In this document: positions 17,406 to 25,890 of the stretch, one piece after another
Numbering within the stretch: position 1 is the stretch's first letter
How the letters are laid out: the number at the start of each line of letters is the position of its first letter
From: Streptomyces sp. NBC_01481
GTDB taxonomy: Bacteria; Actinomycetota; Actinomycetes; Streptomycetales; Streptomycetaceae
Reading direction: 5' to 3'
DNA: 64,000 nucleotides
Assembly (NCBI RefSeq): GCF_026339995.1
Contig: NZ_JAPEPT010000001.1
Span: 1,128,501 to 1,192,500 of the forward strand
The notes under the pieces: model-generated
Told to the model about the DNA's origin: nothing
Databases searched by the model: none
The model's input: only the letters and a program-made list of their open reading frames with translations
Translations under genes and position numbers: made by a program

Positions 17406-18431
17406 TCAGGGCGTGGAGGCCAAGGAGGCGATTATCTTGGCCTCCTTCTCGGTGGCGAGCCCGTGTTCGGCCCAGCGCGGGTGGTCCACGGGGCGGCCGT
17501 CGGCCCGCAGCCACGCCCACGTGTCCGCGATCGTCTCGCGCAGCGGTCGGCACTTCAGCCCGGCTGAGACAGCGCGGCTGGAGTTCACTGACCACACACC
17601 CGCGTGCGTACGCCAGAGGGGCAGCTCGGTCCACTGCCGTACTCCATGCTCGATGAGCACCTCCGGCTCCACCCACACCGCATGGGCGTCCGCTTGCGTC
17701 AAGGTGAAGCACGCGTGCAGGAAGTCCCCGAAGGCCATCCCCTCGGGGTGGGCCACGTTGTAGGCGCCGCCGGTTGCCGCGGCTGCCTGGTCCACGGCGA
17801 ACGCCGCGACATCGCGCACATCGGTCGGCTGGATGATTCGACTGGCCGGAGCCGGCGCCAGGACCGGTCCGCCGCGGTGGGCACGGTTAAGCCACCACGG
17901 CAGCCGCCCCACGTACTCACCGGGTCCGAGAATGACCCCCGGCCGCAGGAACACCGCCCCCTCGCCGAATACCTCGGCGACGGCTCGCTCCCCACCGGCC
18001 TTCTGAAACCCGTACTTGGTGGGCGAACCATCCGCGCCGGTGTAGCCGAAGGATTCGTTCACGTCCGACGGGCAATCCAGGATTTCGGATGCCTCGGTCA
18101 GGGGCTGATGCGGCCACCCTGCGTAGACCGACACCGTGGAGACATGGACCCACCGGCGCGCCGCATCGCGCAGCGCGCGTGCGGCGAGGCGCACGTCACG
18201 GGGCGGGAGTTCGGAACTTGACGTATCGATCACGGCGTCCCAAGGTCCCTCGTCGGCAAGCCGGTTGAGGTCCGCCGCTTCTGTCCGGTCCCCGCGAACC
18301 GGCCGCACCCCTGGCACGTCTTGCCCAGACCGGCCGCGGCTGAACGCCGTCACGTCCCAGCCGCGACGATGCGCCTCCACGGCGACACTCCTGCCCAGGA
18401 ACCACGTACCGCCCAAGACCAGAATCCTCAT
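17406..18431 (-). CDS. NAD-dependent epimerase/dehydratase (extended SDR)
   Basis: 341 aa from ATG 18431. N-terminal Rossmann motif LVLGGTWFLGRSVA (GxxGxxG-like), VIDTSSSE, the STVSVYAG catalytic-Ser segment, and downstream YGFQKAGGERAV with the YxxxK pair. The C-terminal part has VWVEPEVLIEHG and SRAVSAGLKCRPL, as in actinobacterial NAD-epimerase homologues that act on nucleotide sugars or reduce aldehydes; the substrate is unknown. It is convergent with the TPR regulator, and the APH-like gene lies upstream in the same direction. Confidence 0.88.
   Translation of the reverse strand: MRILVLGGTWFLGRSVAVEAHRRGWDVTAFSRGRSGQDVPGVRPVRGDRTEAADLNRLADEGPWDAVIDTSSSELPPRDVRLAARALRDAARRWVHVSTVSVYAGWPHQPLTEASEILDCPSDVNESFGYTGADGSPTKYGFQKAGGERAVAEVFGEGAVFLRPGVILGPGEYVGRLPWWLNRAHRGGPVLAPAPASRIIQPTDVRDVAAFAVDQAAAATGGAYNVAHPEGMAFGDFLHACFTLTQADAHAVWVEPEVLIEHGVRQWTELPLWRTHAGVWSVNSSRAVSAGLKCRPLRETIADTWAWLRADGRPVDHPRWAEHGLATEKEAKIIASLASTP
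17415..17445. terminator. Terminator inside the 3' end of the epimerase gene
   Basis: GGAGGCCAAG / CTTGGCCTCC (17415-17424 with 17436-17445), a perfect 10-bp stem with an 11-nt loop and a following TTCTC. It lies within the last codons of the convergent epimerase gene, 15 nt after the TPR regulator stop, where only 6 bp separate the two genes. Confidence 0.6.
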
Positions 18432-18509
18432 GCCCAAGATCCTGCCTTCCCCGAGGGCCCCGGGATAAGGGGCCCGCTCTGATCCGGCCCTATCCCGCAT
18501 GCGGGCGTC

Positions 18510-18650
18510 AGCTGGTGGACCGATCGCTCGCCGGACGAGCCCGCCCACCTGGGCGAACTGATGGGCGCCCTGGTCAGTGAGGTCGATGAGCGGGCCGTCC
18601 GCGAGTACCGAGACCTCATCCGAGCCCGGACGCGTTGTCAGCCTGCATGA
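18510..18650 (+). pseudogene. Possible C-terminal gene remnant
   Basis: In the gap between the epimerase and the phosphotransferase, the plus strand reads about 46 codons with normal protein character (SWWTDRSPDEPAHLGELMGA ... REYRDLIRARTR) up to TGA 18648-18650, overlapping the neighbour's 3' end. No start codon or ribosome site is near. It may be a decayed gene end; I do not recognise the family. Confidence 0.25.
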
Positions 18651-19498
18651 AGCTCCGCGATGACCTGATCCGTCATCCGGCGCGCGGGTTCCAACCGGGG
18701 GTCCTGCGGGTGCGCGTGCGGACCGAGGATTTTCGAGCACACGAAGAGCGTCATCAGCTTGCCGTCCCGGCTCTCGAAGTCGTGGCGCCGTTCCAGCCGT
18801 ACGCGATCGGCCAGAGAGGGGACGGCAAGGGAGCTTCCCCACAGCGAAGCGGAATCCAAGCCGCGCGGCGCGTTGCCCCAGTCCTCCCAATCGAAGACAG
18901 ACAACGTCGGCGCCGTCATGTTGGCCCAGTTCAGATCCGCGTGAGCCGGCACCCACCGCTCTACCGTCGTGTCGAAGCCATCGGCGCGGGAGATGCTGCG
19001 GACAGCTTCGGTGACGAGAGCCTGCGTGATAGTGACGGTGTCCGGAGTGGCGACACGCGTCGTGTCCTGGGCCACAAGCGCGTCCAGCAAAGCGTTGAAC
19101 GCCTGCCACCACGAGTCCTGCAGCTTCGGGTCTTCGCTGAGGATCGCGGTACCGATGGGCGCACTCGGCAAGAGCTCGGTCTCGTCGGCGCGCCACATCA
19201 CGGGTTCGTCCGCGTCCCGCCAGACGACACACCCCTGCCAGGTGGGCTGGGCAATGCCGTCGAGTCGCGCAGCGCACTCGGTGCCGTTCCAGCCCTGCAC
19301 CCCGATCTTGTCGAGCCCGCGCCTCTCAATACGGACCCACGTGCGCCGGTCTGTCCGCGCTCCGACCGAGCGGCGTTTGCGTACCACCGTGTCCCGGTCC
19401 AACTCGACTTGAAGGGATCGCTCTACGTGATCGAGAACGTTGTCAACCGGTTCGACTCGCAAGTCAACGGCCTGCGCCGAAGGTACCGAGAGCGTCAT
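18638..19498 (-). CDS. Aminoglycoside-phosphotransferase-like kinase (APH fold)
   Basis: 286 aa from ATG 19498 (MTLSVPSAQAVDL). The catalytic Brenner motif HADLNWANM and the metal-binding FDWEDWG are both present, so the kinase is likely active. The N-terminal ATP-binding half is divergent. The APH/ChoK/HSK2 family phosphorylates small molecules such as aminoglycosides, choline, homoserine or sugars, and the substrate is not clear from sequence. There is no strong ribosome site, so the mRNA may be leaderless. Confidence 0.8.
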   Translation of the reverse strand: MTLSVPSAQAVDLRVEPVDNVLDHVERSLQVELDRDTVVRKRRSVGARTDRRTWVRIERRGLDKIGVQGWNGTECAARLDGIAQPTWQGCVVWRDADEPVMWRADETELLPSAPIGTAILSEDPKLQDSWWQAFNALLDALVAQDTTRVATPDTVTITQALVTEAVRSISRADGFDTTVERWVPAHADLNWANMTAPTLSVFDWEDWGNAPRGLDSASLWGSSLAVPSLADRVRLERRHDFESRDGKLMTLFVCSKILGPHAHPQDPRLEPARRMTDQVIAELHAG

Positions 19499-19810
19499 GC
19501 GGGCGACCGTAGCACCGGAGCAATGGACCCCATGTCCGTCTCGGTCTATGCGGTGAACAGAGCTACGAAGGCCACTGCTCGGCCGCCGATCGCGGCACCG
19601 CCCCCACGGTGTGGAAACGGCTGAAAGCAGATCGGTCGAGCCACCAGACGCGCAGGTCGCTCGCCCACGGGCGCATCGATGTGAAGGACTCGCTGACCGA
19701 AAACCCAGCGCCATCAGTGACCGTACGGTGACGTTGTGTCAGTGGTGCGTGCTCTCATACGACCTGTGCAGGGATAAGCCAACGAACTTGGATCGAGGGG
19801 GAGTTCTTTC
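19499..19810. other. Intergenic region upstream of the small-ORF/Mrr group
   Basis: About 310 bp. I see no gene with a ribosome site and no strong inverted repeat. Promoters for the divergent phosphotransferase and the 43-aa ORF must lie here. Confidence 0.35.
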
Positions 19811-19942
19811 ATGGCGATACAGGTGCCGGCGTACATACGGGGAGCCTCGGAGGCCGACAGCGCGTTCGGCGGTGAAGCAAAGGCCCCGCCGCTGTGCCAC
19901 CCCGCTCCCGCGGCCAGCGACCAGTCGTTTGTGGGCCTGTGA
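19811..19942 (+). CDS. 43-aa ORF coupled to the Mrr-like gene
   Basis: ATG 19811 follows a strong GGGGGAG 8 nt upstream (19799-19805 area), and the stop TGA overlaps the GTG start of the next gene (GTGA). The product begins MAIQVPAYIRGASEAD and ends ASDQSFVGL; it is soluble, with no recognised family. The ribosome site and overlap make it a likely true small gene or a leader peptide for the downstream gene. Confidence 0.5.
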   Translation: MAIQVPAYIRGASEADSAFGGEAKAPPLCHPAPAASDQSFVGL

Positions 19943-20637
19943 GCCGCCGTCGCCCGGTGCGGCGGGGTCCCGTCCGGCGCCGTCCGGTCCGCCGTTCCAA
20001 GAAGCAGGACGAGCAGGTTGCCCTGCTGGTTGGCGGAGTCGTGGCGCTTGGGCTGGTGGCCGCCGCCGTTCAGTGGTTGCTTGTCCACTGGTGGCTCCTC
20101 GTTCTCGCGGCCGTGATGGCATCGGTCGCGGGTGGCCTCTGGATCCAGCAGGTCCGACAGAGGGCCGAGTGGCAGCGCGTCCGCGCCCAGGCGCTGCGGC
20201 TGAGGATCGCCGAGATAGACGCCCTGGACCACCGCGCATTCGAGTTCTCCATACGGGACTTGATGCGCCGGGACGGGTGTAGTGCTGAGCGGATCGGCGG
20301 TGCCGGCGACGACGCCTGCGACGTACGGGCCACCGACCCGGCCGGCCGAGTCTGGGCAATCCAGTGCAAGCACCGCCGAGACGGGGACCGCGGCTCTGCC
20401 GTCGGCGTCGGCGTGCTGCAGCAGGTCAACGGCACTGCCCGGCAGGTCCACGGGGCGGACATCGCGGTCGTGCTCACCAACGGTCGCTTTTCTTCGAAGG
20501 CCATCCCCTGGGGCAGGGAGCATCGCATTCATCTCGTCGACCGCCGTGTACTCGGCGAGTGGGCCGCAGGATCCCGTCCGCTGTGGGACCTGCTGGACCG
20601 CATCCCTCCTCCACGTCGACCGACGGCCCTGTCCTGA
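19939..20637 (+). CDS. Membrane-anchored Mrr-like restriction endonuclease fold protein
   Basis: 232 aa from GTG 19939, overlapping the 43-aa ORF stop by 4 bp. A basic Arg-rich N-terminus is followed by two transmembrane helices (VALLVGGVVALGLVAAAVQW; WWLLVLAAVMASVAGGLWI). The C-terminal domain begins FEFSIRDLMRRDGC and has the PD-(D/E)xK nuclease core DACDVRAT ... VWAIQCKH, then the conserved VVLTNGRFS segment. The Mrr/DUF2034 family cleaves modified or foreign DNA; membrane-tethered members are common in actinomycetes and their role is not settled. Confidence 0.82.
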   Translation: MSRRRPVRRGPVRRRPVRRSKKQDEQVALLVGGVVALGLVAAAVQWLLVHWWLLVLAAVMASVAGGLWIQQVRQRAEWQRVRAQALRLRIAEIDALDHRAFEFSIRDLMRRDGCSAERIGGAGDDACDVRATDPAGRVWAIQCKHRRDGDRGSAVGVGVLQQVNGTARQVHGADIAVVLTNGRFSSKAIPWGREHRIHLVDRRVLGEWAAGSRPLWDLLDRIPPPRRPTALS

Positions 20638-20722
20638 CCCGTGCGCCGCACGAATGGGCAGGACGGGGCCCTGGCACTACCGGTAACGCCGTGGTGTTTT
20701 GCCTGTTGGGAGGAGTGGACGG

Positions 20723-20938
20723 GTGATTCTGACGATCAATGTGGCAGTTCTGCTGGCCTTCATCATCATCGTCCGACTGCGTCGACGTACGGAGGCTCGG
20801 AGTCGGGTGGACGAGAAGTTGACTGTACTCATTGTGCTGGTGTTCGGCCTACTGATCGCCCCGACCAGCTTCGGCCAGGGAGTCCTGAACGTCGTGGGCC
20901 AACTCGCGGAGAGCATCTCGCAGTCCGGCGGCCCGTGA
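20723..20938 (+). CDS. Small two-helix membrane protein
   Basis: 71 aa from GTG 20723, with GGGAGGAG at 20707-20714 and an 8-nt spacer, far better than the upstream alternative. Two hydrophobic segments (ILTINVAVLLAFIIIVRLR; LTVLIVLVFGLLIAPTSFG) are joined by a charged loop RRRTEARSRVDEK. Similar small 2-TM proteins are frequent in Streptomyces accessory and conjugative regions. The function is unknown; it may belong with the Mrr-like gene 85 bp upstream. Confidence 0.65.
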   Translation: MILTINVAVLLAFIIIVRLRRRTEARSRVDEKLTVLIVLVFGLLIAPTSFGQGVLNVVGQLAESISQSGGP

Positions 20939-21192
20939 GCCCCTCGGTGCCCCTCACGGTGAATGCCCCATCGGCCCGTCCGCCCGGACCCTTCCGCGAC
21001 GGGCCTGCTCGTGATCGTGATGCCACGGGAGGAGTTCATGCCTACCGTGCGCAGTGCAGCTGGTGATCGACGGTGTCCTGCTGCCATCGAGCTCGCTTGG
21101 CCGGGCCAATCCTCGTCGCCGACTTCGACGAACGGGCCCGCGAGCTGGTCGCCGTCGCGTAGCGGGTCCGGGGCGGCGCCCACGCGGCCGGG

Positions 21193-21888
21193 TCAGTCCT
21201 TCAGCAGTGCCTCCGCGCCGTCCAGGGATCGTTCCACCGTCAGTTTGAAGAACGCCAGGTCCTGCGCCGCCAGATCCGCCGGGTCGTCGCTCGCGACCGC
21301 CTGCGCGCCCGCCGCCGCCAGGCCGGGGCGCGTCTCGTCCTTCGCGAACGCGGCCATGGCGCGGCCCATTTCCGCGCGTGCCGCCGGGAAGTAGTTGTCG
21401 CGGTCGTCCTCCACCGCCACCAGCATGAACGCGCTGTTGAGCAGGTAGCGGTAGATCTCGGTCGCGTGCTTGCCGAACCCCGCCCCCAGCAGCACCTTGA
21501 TGCCGACATCGATCGTCGGCAGCGCGGCCGGCACGTTCGGGCCGACCAGGACCAGGCGGCGTGCCACGCCCGGGTACTGGCGCAGGACGGCGCGCCCTTC
21601 GAGCATCAGTGCGCTGAACCAGTCGCGCCACGCCGAGTCCGCGTCGGGCACCGGAATGCGTGCGATCACCCGGTCGGTGACCGCCATGACCACCGCCTCG
21701 CGGTCGCCGACGTGATGCGCGACCACACCTGGCCATACGTCCAGCTTGGTGGCGATCTGCCGGATGGACCAGCCGTCGAGTCCGTGCTCGGCGGTCAACT
21801 CGACCGCGGCATCGATGATTTTGTCCGCCGTGATGGGCGGCAGGCCTGCCGAGGCCCGTGAACGGCGGCGGGGCGCTGACCCAGACAT
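21193..21888 (-). CDS. TetR-family transcriptional repressor
   Basis: 231 aa from ATG 21888. The N-terminal HTH (ITADKIIDAAVELTAEHGLDG ... IRQIATKLDVWPGVVAHHVGD) is canonical TetR; the C-terminal helical domain (ligand-binding) is divergent. It is transcribed divergently from the MFS exporter at 22138 across a 249-bp gap holding half-sites TTAGTCA. The usual arrangement is that the regulator represses the exporter and itself until an inducer, often a substrate of the pump, binds. Confidence 0.93.
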   Translation of the reverse strand: MSGSAPRRRSRASAGLPPITADKIIDAAVELTAEHGLDGWSIRQIATKLDVWPGVVAHHVGDREAVVMAVTDRVIARIPVPDADSAWRDWFSALMLEGRAVLRQYPGVARRLVLVGPNVPAALPTIDVGIKVLLGAGFGKHATEIYRYLLNSAFMLVAVEDDRDNYFPAARAEMGRAMAAFAKDETRPGLAAAGAQAVASDDPADLAAQDLAFFKLTVERSLDGAEALLKD

Positions 21889-21894
21889 GACTAA
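21888..21894 (-). promoter_or_regulatory. TetR half-site at the tetR start codon
   Basis: TGACTAA, the exact complement of the left arm TTAGTCA of the dyad at 21974, overlaps the ATG of the tetR gene. This fits autorepression. Confidence 0.35.
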
Positions 21895-21928
21895 AAACCT
21901 AACGCTGGAGGGGGTGTGACCGAAGCGA

Positions 21929-21959
21929 CTTGACGCCCGGCGACCCGCAGGGCATAGAG
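21929..21959 (+). promoter_or_regulatory. Putative promoter of the MFS gene
   Basis: TTGACG at 21929-21934 and TAGAGT at 21954-21959 with a 19-bp spacer, placed just before the dyad at 21974. Confidence 0.4.
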
Positions 21960-21973
21960 TCAGCCTAACCTAT

Positions 21974-21988
21974 TAGTCACTGTCTAAG
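21974..21988. promoter_or_regulatory. Putative TetR operator
   Basis: Imperfect palindrome TTAGTCA-C-TGTCTAA (6 of 7 arm positions match), about 15 nt downstream of the predicted -10 of the MFS gene, where a bound repressor would block transcription. Confidence 0.5.
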
Positions 21989-22137
21989 AGGTGCCCGCAC
22001 AGACCGCCCGTCACCGGCGCCGCGTCCTGCGGCACCGGTTGTTACGCAGCAGTGCACGACCCGGCCGCCGGGCGACCCGGCCGACCGGCTGGATGTATTT
22101 GTCCTTTTTCGTCCCGCAATCTGAGAGGCTCCGCGTC

Positions 22138-23685
22138 ATGCGCAAATGGATGCCGCTGCTGGCGGTTTGCCTTGGCACCTTCATGCTGTTGATCGACGTG
22201 ACCATCGTCAGCGTCGCCCTGCCGCAGATGACCGACTCGCTCGACGCGTCGTTCTCCGATCTGCAGTGGGTGGTCGACGTCTATGTGCTGGTCCTCGCCG
22301 CCCTGCTGATGGCGATCGGCTCGCTGTCCGACCTCAAGGGCGCCCGGCGGGTCTATCTCGTCGGCCTCGCCGTCTTCGCCCTCGCCTCGCTGGCCTGCGG
22401 CCTCGCGGACAACAGTGGTCAGCTGATCGCGGCGCGCGGTGTGCAGGGCCTCGGCGCCGCCGCGATGTTCGCCACCAACACCGCCCTGCTGGCCAGCAAT
22501 TACCGCGGTCGCGACCGCGGAATCGCCTTCGGCCTGTGGGGCGCGGTCAACGGCGCCGCGGCGGCGGCCGGACCGATCCTGGGCGGACTGCTCACCGAGC
22601 ATCTGAACTGGCGGTGGATCTTCCTGGTCAACCTGCCCGTCGCGGCGCTCGCGCTGATCGTCGGCCGCAAGTATCTGGAGGGCTCGGCCATCCGCACCGA
22701 CCGCCGGGTCGACCTGCCCGGCACGATCGGTTTCACCCTGATGGCCACACTGCTGATCTTCGCGCTGATCCGCGCGGGCGACGACGGCTGGGGCGCGAAC
22801 ACGACGCTCGCCCTGTTCGGCGGTGCGGCGCTCGCGCTGGTGGCCTTTGTCCTGGTCGAGCGCGGCAAGCGGGATCCGATGCTGGACCTGGCCCTGCTGC
22901 GTACACCGTCCTTCGGCGGGCTGATGGCCGGAGCCGTGGTGTTCAGCGCCGCGGCCTTCGCCAACCTGGTGTTCGTCTCGGTGTGGGCGCAGTCGGTGCT
23001 CGACCTCAGCCCGGTCAAGGCGGGTCTGATCCTTACGCCGCTGAGCGGAATGTCCTTCCTGGCCGCCGGACTTGCGGGCCGGTTCCTGGCGAGCGTCGCT
23101 CCGCAGTGGCCGATCGGTATCGGTCTTCTGCTGATCGGCGCGGGCACCCTCCTGGAGATGCTTGTCACCGGCGACTCGGGCTGGACGGCCCTGCTCCCCG
23201 GCATGATCGTCACCGGTATCGGTGTCGGTATCGCCTCGCCGACCCTCGCGTCGGCCGCGCTGGCCGCTGCGCCGGCGAGCAGGGCGGGCATGGCGGGCGG
23301 TGCGGCGAACACGTTCCGTCAGCTCGGCTTCGCGGTCGGCATTCCGATCGTCGGTGCCATCCTGACGGGTGTGGTCGGCCGGAACCTCGACGACAGCAAG
23401 GCGTTCGCCGGGGCGAACGAGGTGGCCGAGCAGGTCAGCAGCGGTCAGGCCGCCGGCGTGGTCGCCTCTCTCCCGGAGCAGTCGCGGGCCGCGGCGACCA
23501 CCGCGATCGAGGACGCCTGGGCGGCAGGTCTTGATCAAGTGTTCCTGATCAGCGGTGTCGCGGCCGCGCTCGCCGGGGTCCTGGTCCTGGTGCTGGTGCG
23601 CCGGTCCGCCGAACAGCCGGATGCCGATATTCCCGAGTACGACGGGCAGTCGCCTGCGGCGGAAAGTCCGCTTCGGACCGCCTGA
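22138..23685 (+). CDS. MFS drug exporter, DHA2 (EmrB/QacA) family, 14 TM
   Basis: 515 aa from ATG 22138 (MRKWMPLLAVCL) with GAGAGG upstream; the open frame back to 21991 is not needed. TM1 has CLGTFMLLIDVTIVSVALPQ (DHA2 motif D1), WVVDVYVLVLAALL, and the motif A-like loop GSLSDLKGARRVYL. The length and hydrophobic profile fit 14 helices. It is a proton-driven exporter of drugs or secondary metabolites. The divergent TetR neighbour and the closeness to the SARP/PUFA locus make it a candidate exporter for that product or a resistance gene. Confidence 0.93.
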   Translation: MRKWMPLLAVCLGTFMLLIDVTIVSVALPQMTDSLDASFSDLQWVVDVYVLVLAALLMAIGSLSDLKGARRVYLVGLAVFALASLACGLADNSGQLIAARGVQGLGAAAMFATNTALLASNYRGRDRGIAFGLWGAVNGAAAAAGPILGGLLTEHLNWRWIFLVNLPVAALALIVGRKYLEGSAIRTDRRVDLPGTIGFTLMATLLIFALIRAGDDGWGANTTLALFGGAALALVAFVLVERGKRDPMLDLALLRTPSFGGLMAGAVVFSAAAFANLVFVSVWAQSVLDLSPVKAGLILTPLSGMSFLAAGLAGRFLASVAPQWPIGIGLLLIGAGTLLEMLVTGDSGWTALLPGMIVTGIGVGIASPTLASAALAAAPASRAGMAGGAANTFRQLGFAVGIPIVGAILTGVVGRNLDDSKAFAGANEVAEQVSSGQAAGVVASLPEQSRAAATTAIEDAWAAGLDQVFLISGVAAALAGVLVLVLVRRSAEQPDADIPEYDGQSPAAESPLRTA

Positions 23686-23696
23686 GAGTGGTGCGC

Positions 23697-23726
23697 GGGT
23701 CCGTCGGCCGTTCGGCCGGCGGGCCC
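23697..23726 (+). terminator. Terminator after the MFS gene
   Basis: GGGTCCGTCGGCC / GGCCGGCGGGCCC form a 13-bp stem (two G-U pairs in RNA) with a GTTC loop, 12 nt after the stop codon. Confidence 0.7.
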
Positions 23727-23934
23727 AGGGAATGTGGTTGAGGGTTCGACTGGATTCCCACAAGACCACAGTCCATGGTCACTTGGTGTCAACACCCTGG
23801 GACCGTGTTTCGTAGGACTGTTGGCAATGACAAAGTCGGAGTCTTCACTTCCGCAGAATCTTCACAATAGAGTGACCGGTGGCGAGACGTATGTCAGTCC
23901 TTATCGAACTGGCGTCGCCAAATGCGCTTGAAGG

Positions 23935-25890
23935 GTGGGGGGATGGTTGAGGATTGCCAGGGGGGACGGTCTGCGGGCCGCACGCATCAAGGCAGGATTA
24001 ACGCAGGACGAAGTGGCGCGAAGAGCCGAAATCAGCGTCAGAACCGTCCGTCATATTGAACGTGGCCAGGTGAAGAATCCGCGCCACGAGACCTTGGCGC
24101 GGATGGCCGAGGTGGTCGGGTACGACTACGAGGCCGCGGGACCGGGGAGCGAGCCGGACACGGATCCGCAGCCCGACCAGCCCGGATTCCGCTATGAGAT
24201 ACGCCTGCTGGGGCCGCTGACGGTTCTGTGCACGGGGCTGCCCGTGGCCATGCCGCTGAAGCAGCGGGCACTGCTCGGGCTGCTCGCCGTACAGCCGGAC
24301 CAGACCGTGAGCCACGAAGAAATAGCGGATGTGCTGTGGAGCGGTGAAGCGCCGCCCGCTTACCAGAAATTGGTGCATACCTATGTGGCACGACTGCGCC
24401 GCCTCATCGAGCCGGGGCAGGGCAGGCACGGAAGAGGAGCCCGCCGTATCAGTACGGTGCGCGGCGGATACGTCTTCAACAGTAGAGGCGTTGAGCTGGA
24501 TCTCCGTCAGTTCGAGGAACGCAGCGCACAGGCCAAGCAGACGGCGGCGGCCGATCCGATGGCCGCGCTCGAATTGTTCGGCCAGGCCCTGCGCGGCTGG
24601 CAGGGGCGGCTCCTGCAGGATCTGTCGCAGCTGTGGCAGCACCCCGCCGTCGTCAGGGTGGCGCAGCGGCATATCGATGTGGCCATCGATTTCGCGGATC
24701 TGGCAATCAGGCTGAACCGTTCCGCCTTTGCGGTCGAACATCTCAGGGTCGCGTCGTACGAGGAGCCGCTCCACGAGGCACTCCAGGCGCGGATCATGCT
24801 CGCGCTCGCCGGCTCCGGGCGGCGGGCGGCCGCGCTGCGCCTCTTCGCCGATCTGCGGATGAGGCTGAAGAAGGAACTGGGCGTCGAGCCGAGCGAAGAG
24901 ATCTGGCAGGCGCGCAACGCCATCCTGATGGACGACGGCCCCGACGGGCGCACCGATCAGGCGGCCGCCGGGCGGCCCGGCTCGGCGACGACCCATACGT
25001 ACGGCACGGCCCGCGACTCCTGGCCCGCGCCGACCCCGCCGCCCTTCGTGGCGGAGGCGGCCCGCCCCAGAAGCCTTGCTCCACCGGCGCAACTTCCGCC
25101 GGTCATCACGCCTTTCATCGGCCGGCAGGAGCAACTGGGGATTCTGGACGGTCTCTTGGCGCACCAGCGCAAGGGGCACCCCTCCGTGGGCATCGCCGCC
25201 ATTAACGGACCGCCCGAGATCGGAAAGACGGCACTGGCCGTGCGGTGGGCCCATCACCGTCACGAGGAATTCCCCGACGGACAGCTCTACGCCGATCTGC
25301 AGGGCAGCGCCGAAGCCGCGGGACGGCCGGTCGACCCCCGCACGGTGCTCAACCGCTTCCTGCGGTCCCTCGGAGTGCCGGACGCCTGGATCCCGGACAC
25401 CCGGGAAGAGGCGTCCGCCCTGTTCCGCAGCCTTCTCGCCGGCCGCCACTTCCTGGTGCTGCTCGACGACGCGGCGGACGCGGCGCAGGTCCGCGCACTG
25501 CTGCCGGGCACTCCGGGAAACCTGGTGGTCGTCACCAGCAGATCGCCGCTGATGGATCTGGTGACCCGCGAGGGCGCGCAGTCCATCGCCCTGGACGTCC
25601 TGTCCGCGGCGGAGTCGTACGCCCTGATCGAGACCCATCTCGGTCCGGAGCGTACGCAGGCGGAGCCCGATGCCACGGCCGAACTGGCGGCGGTCTGCGG
25701 GCAGTATCCGCTGGAGCTGCGCATGGCCGTCGCCAGGCTCGCGGCGACACCGCACCTGTCGATCCACGCACTTGTCACCGAACTCGCGCGAAGGGCTGCC
25801 GACCACTCCTATGCGCTGCGGTCCAAGCAGTCGGTGACTTCGAGCAGGACTCGCAATGCAGGCAACGGCCGGTGGCACCGGCTGACATGA
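23935..25890 (+). CDS. XRE-SARP-NB-ARC fusion regulator
   Basis: 651 aa from GTG 23935; TTG 23947 is an alternative. Domains in order: N-terminal XRE helix-turn-helix (LRAARIKAGLTQDEVARRA ... RTVRHIERG, about 10-66); OmpR-type winged helix (YEIRLLGPLTVL ... YVARLRRLIE ... GGYVF, about 87-185); BTAD (about 188-325); a Pro/Ala linker; and an NB-ARC ATPase (Walker A INGPPEIGKT near 423; LVLLDDAADAAQVR Walker B region). It ends without the TPR array of AfsR. SARPs activate antibiotic clusters; lying 320 bp upstream of the PUFA-type operon, it is the likely pathway activator. TTA codon at 23998-24000 (KAGLTQ) suggests bldA control. Confidence 0.9.
   Translation: MGGWLRIARGDGLRAARIKAGLTQDEVARRAEISVRTVRHIERGQVKNPRHETLARMAEVVGYDYEAAGPGSEPDTDPQPDQPGFRYEIRLLGPLTVLCTGLPVAMPLKQRALLGLLAVQPDQTVSHEEIADVLWSGEAPPAYQKLVHTYVARLRRLIEPGQGRHGRGARRISTVRGGYVFNSRGVELDLRQFEERSAQAKQTAAADPMAALELFGQALRGWQGRLLQDLSQLWQHPAVVRVAQRHIDVAIDFADLAIRLNRSAFAVEHLRVASYEEPLHEALQARIMLALAGSGRRAAALRLFADLRMRLKKELGVEPSEEIWQARNAILMDDGPDGRTDQAAAGRPGSATTHTYGTARDSWPAPTPPPFVAEAARPRSLAPPAQLPPVITPFIGRQEQLGILDGLLAHQRKGHPSVGIAAINGPPEIGKTALAVRWAHHRHEEFPDGQLYADLQGSAEAAGRPVDPRTVLNRFLRSLGVPDAWIPDTREEASALFRSLLAGRHFLVLLDDAADAAQVRALLPGTPGNLVVVTSRSPLMDLVTREGAQSIALDVLSAAESYALIETHLGPERTQAEPDATAELAAVCGQYPLELRMAVARLAATPHLSIHALVTELARRAADHSYALRSKQSVTSSRTRNAGNGRWHRLT
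23998..24000 (+). promoter_or_regulatory. TTA codon in the SARP gene
   Basis: An in-frame rare TTA (Leu22) in the HTH of the SARP, making its translation dependent on the bldA tRNA. Confidence 0.8.

Noticed and set aside
19499..20938. Remnant of an integrative conjugative element
   Set aside because: Small ORFs and a 2-TM protein hint at it, but no integrase, FtsK-type Tra, Rep or att site is present.
23842..23865. SARP binding repeats TCTTCAC upstream of the SARP gene
   Set aside because: The two copies are 17 nt apart, not the 11 or 22 expected for SARP heptamers.
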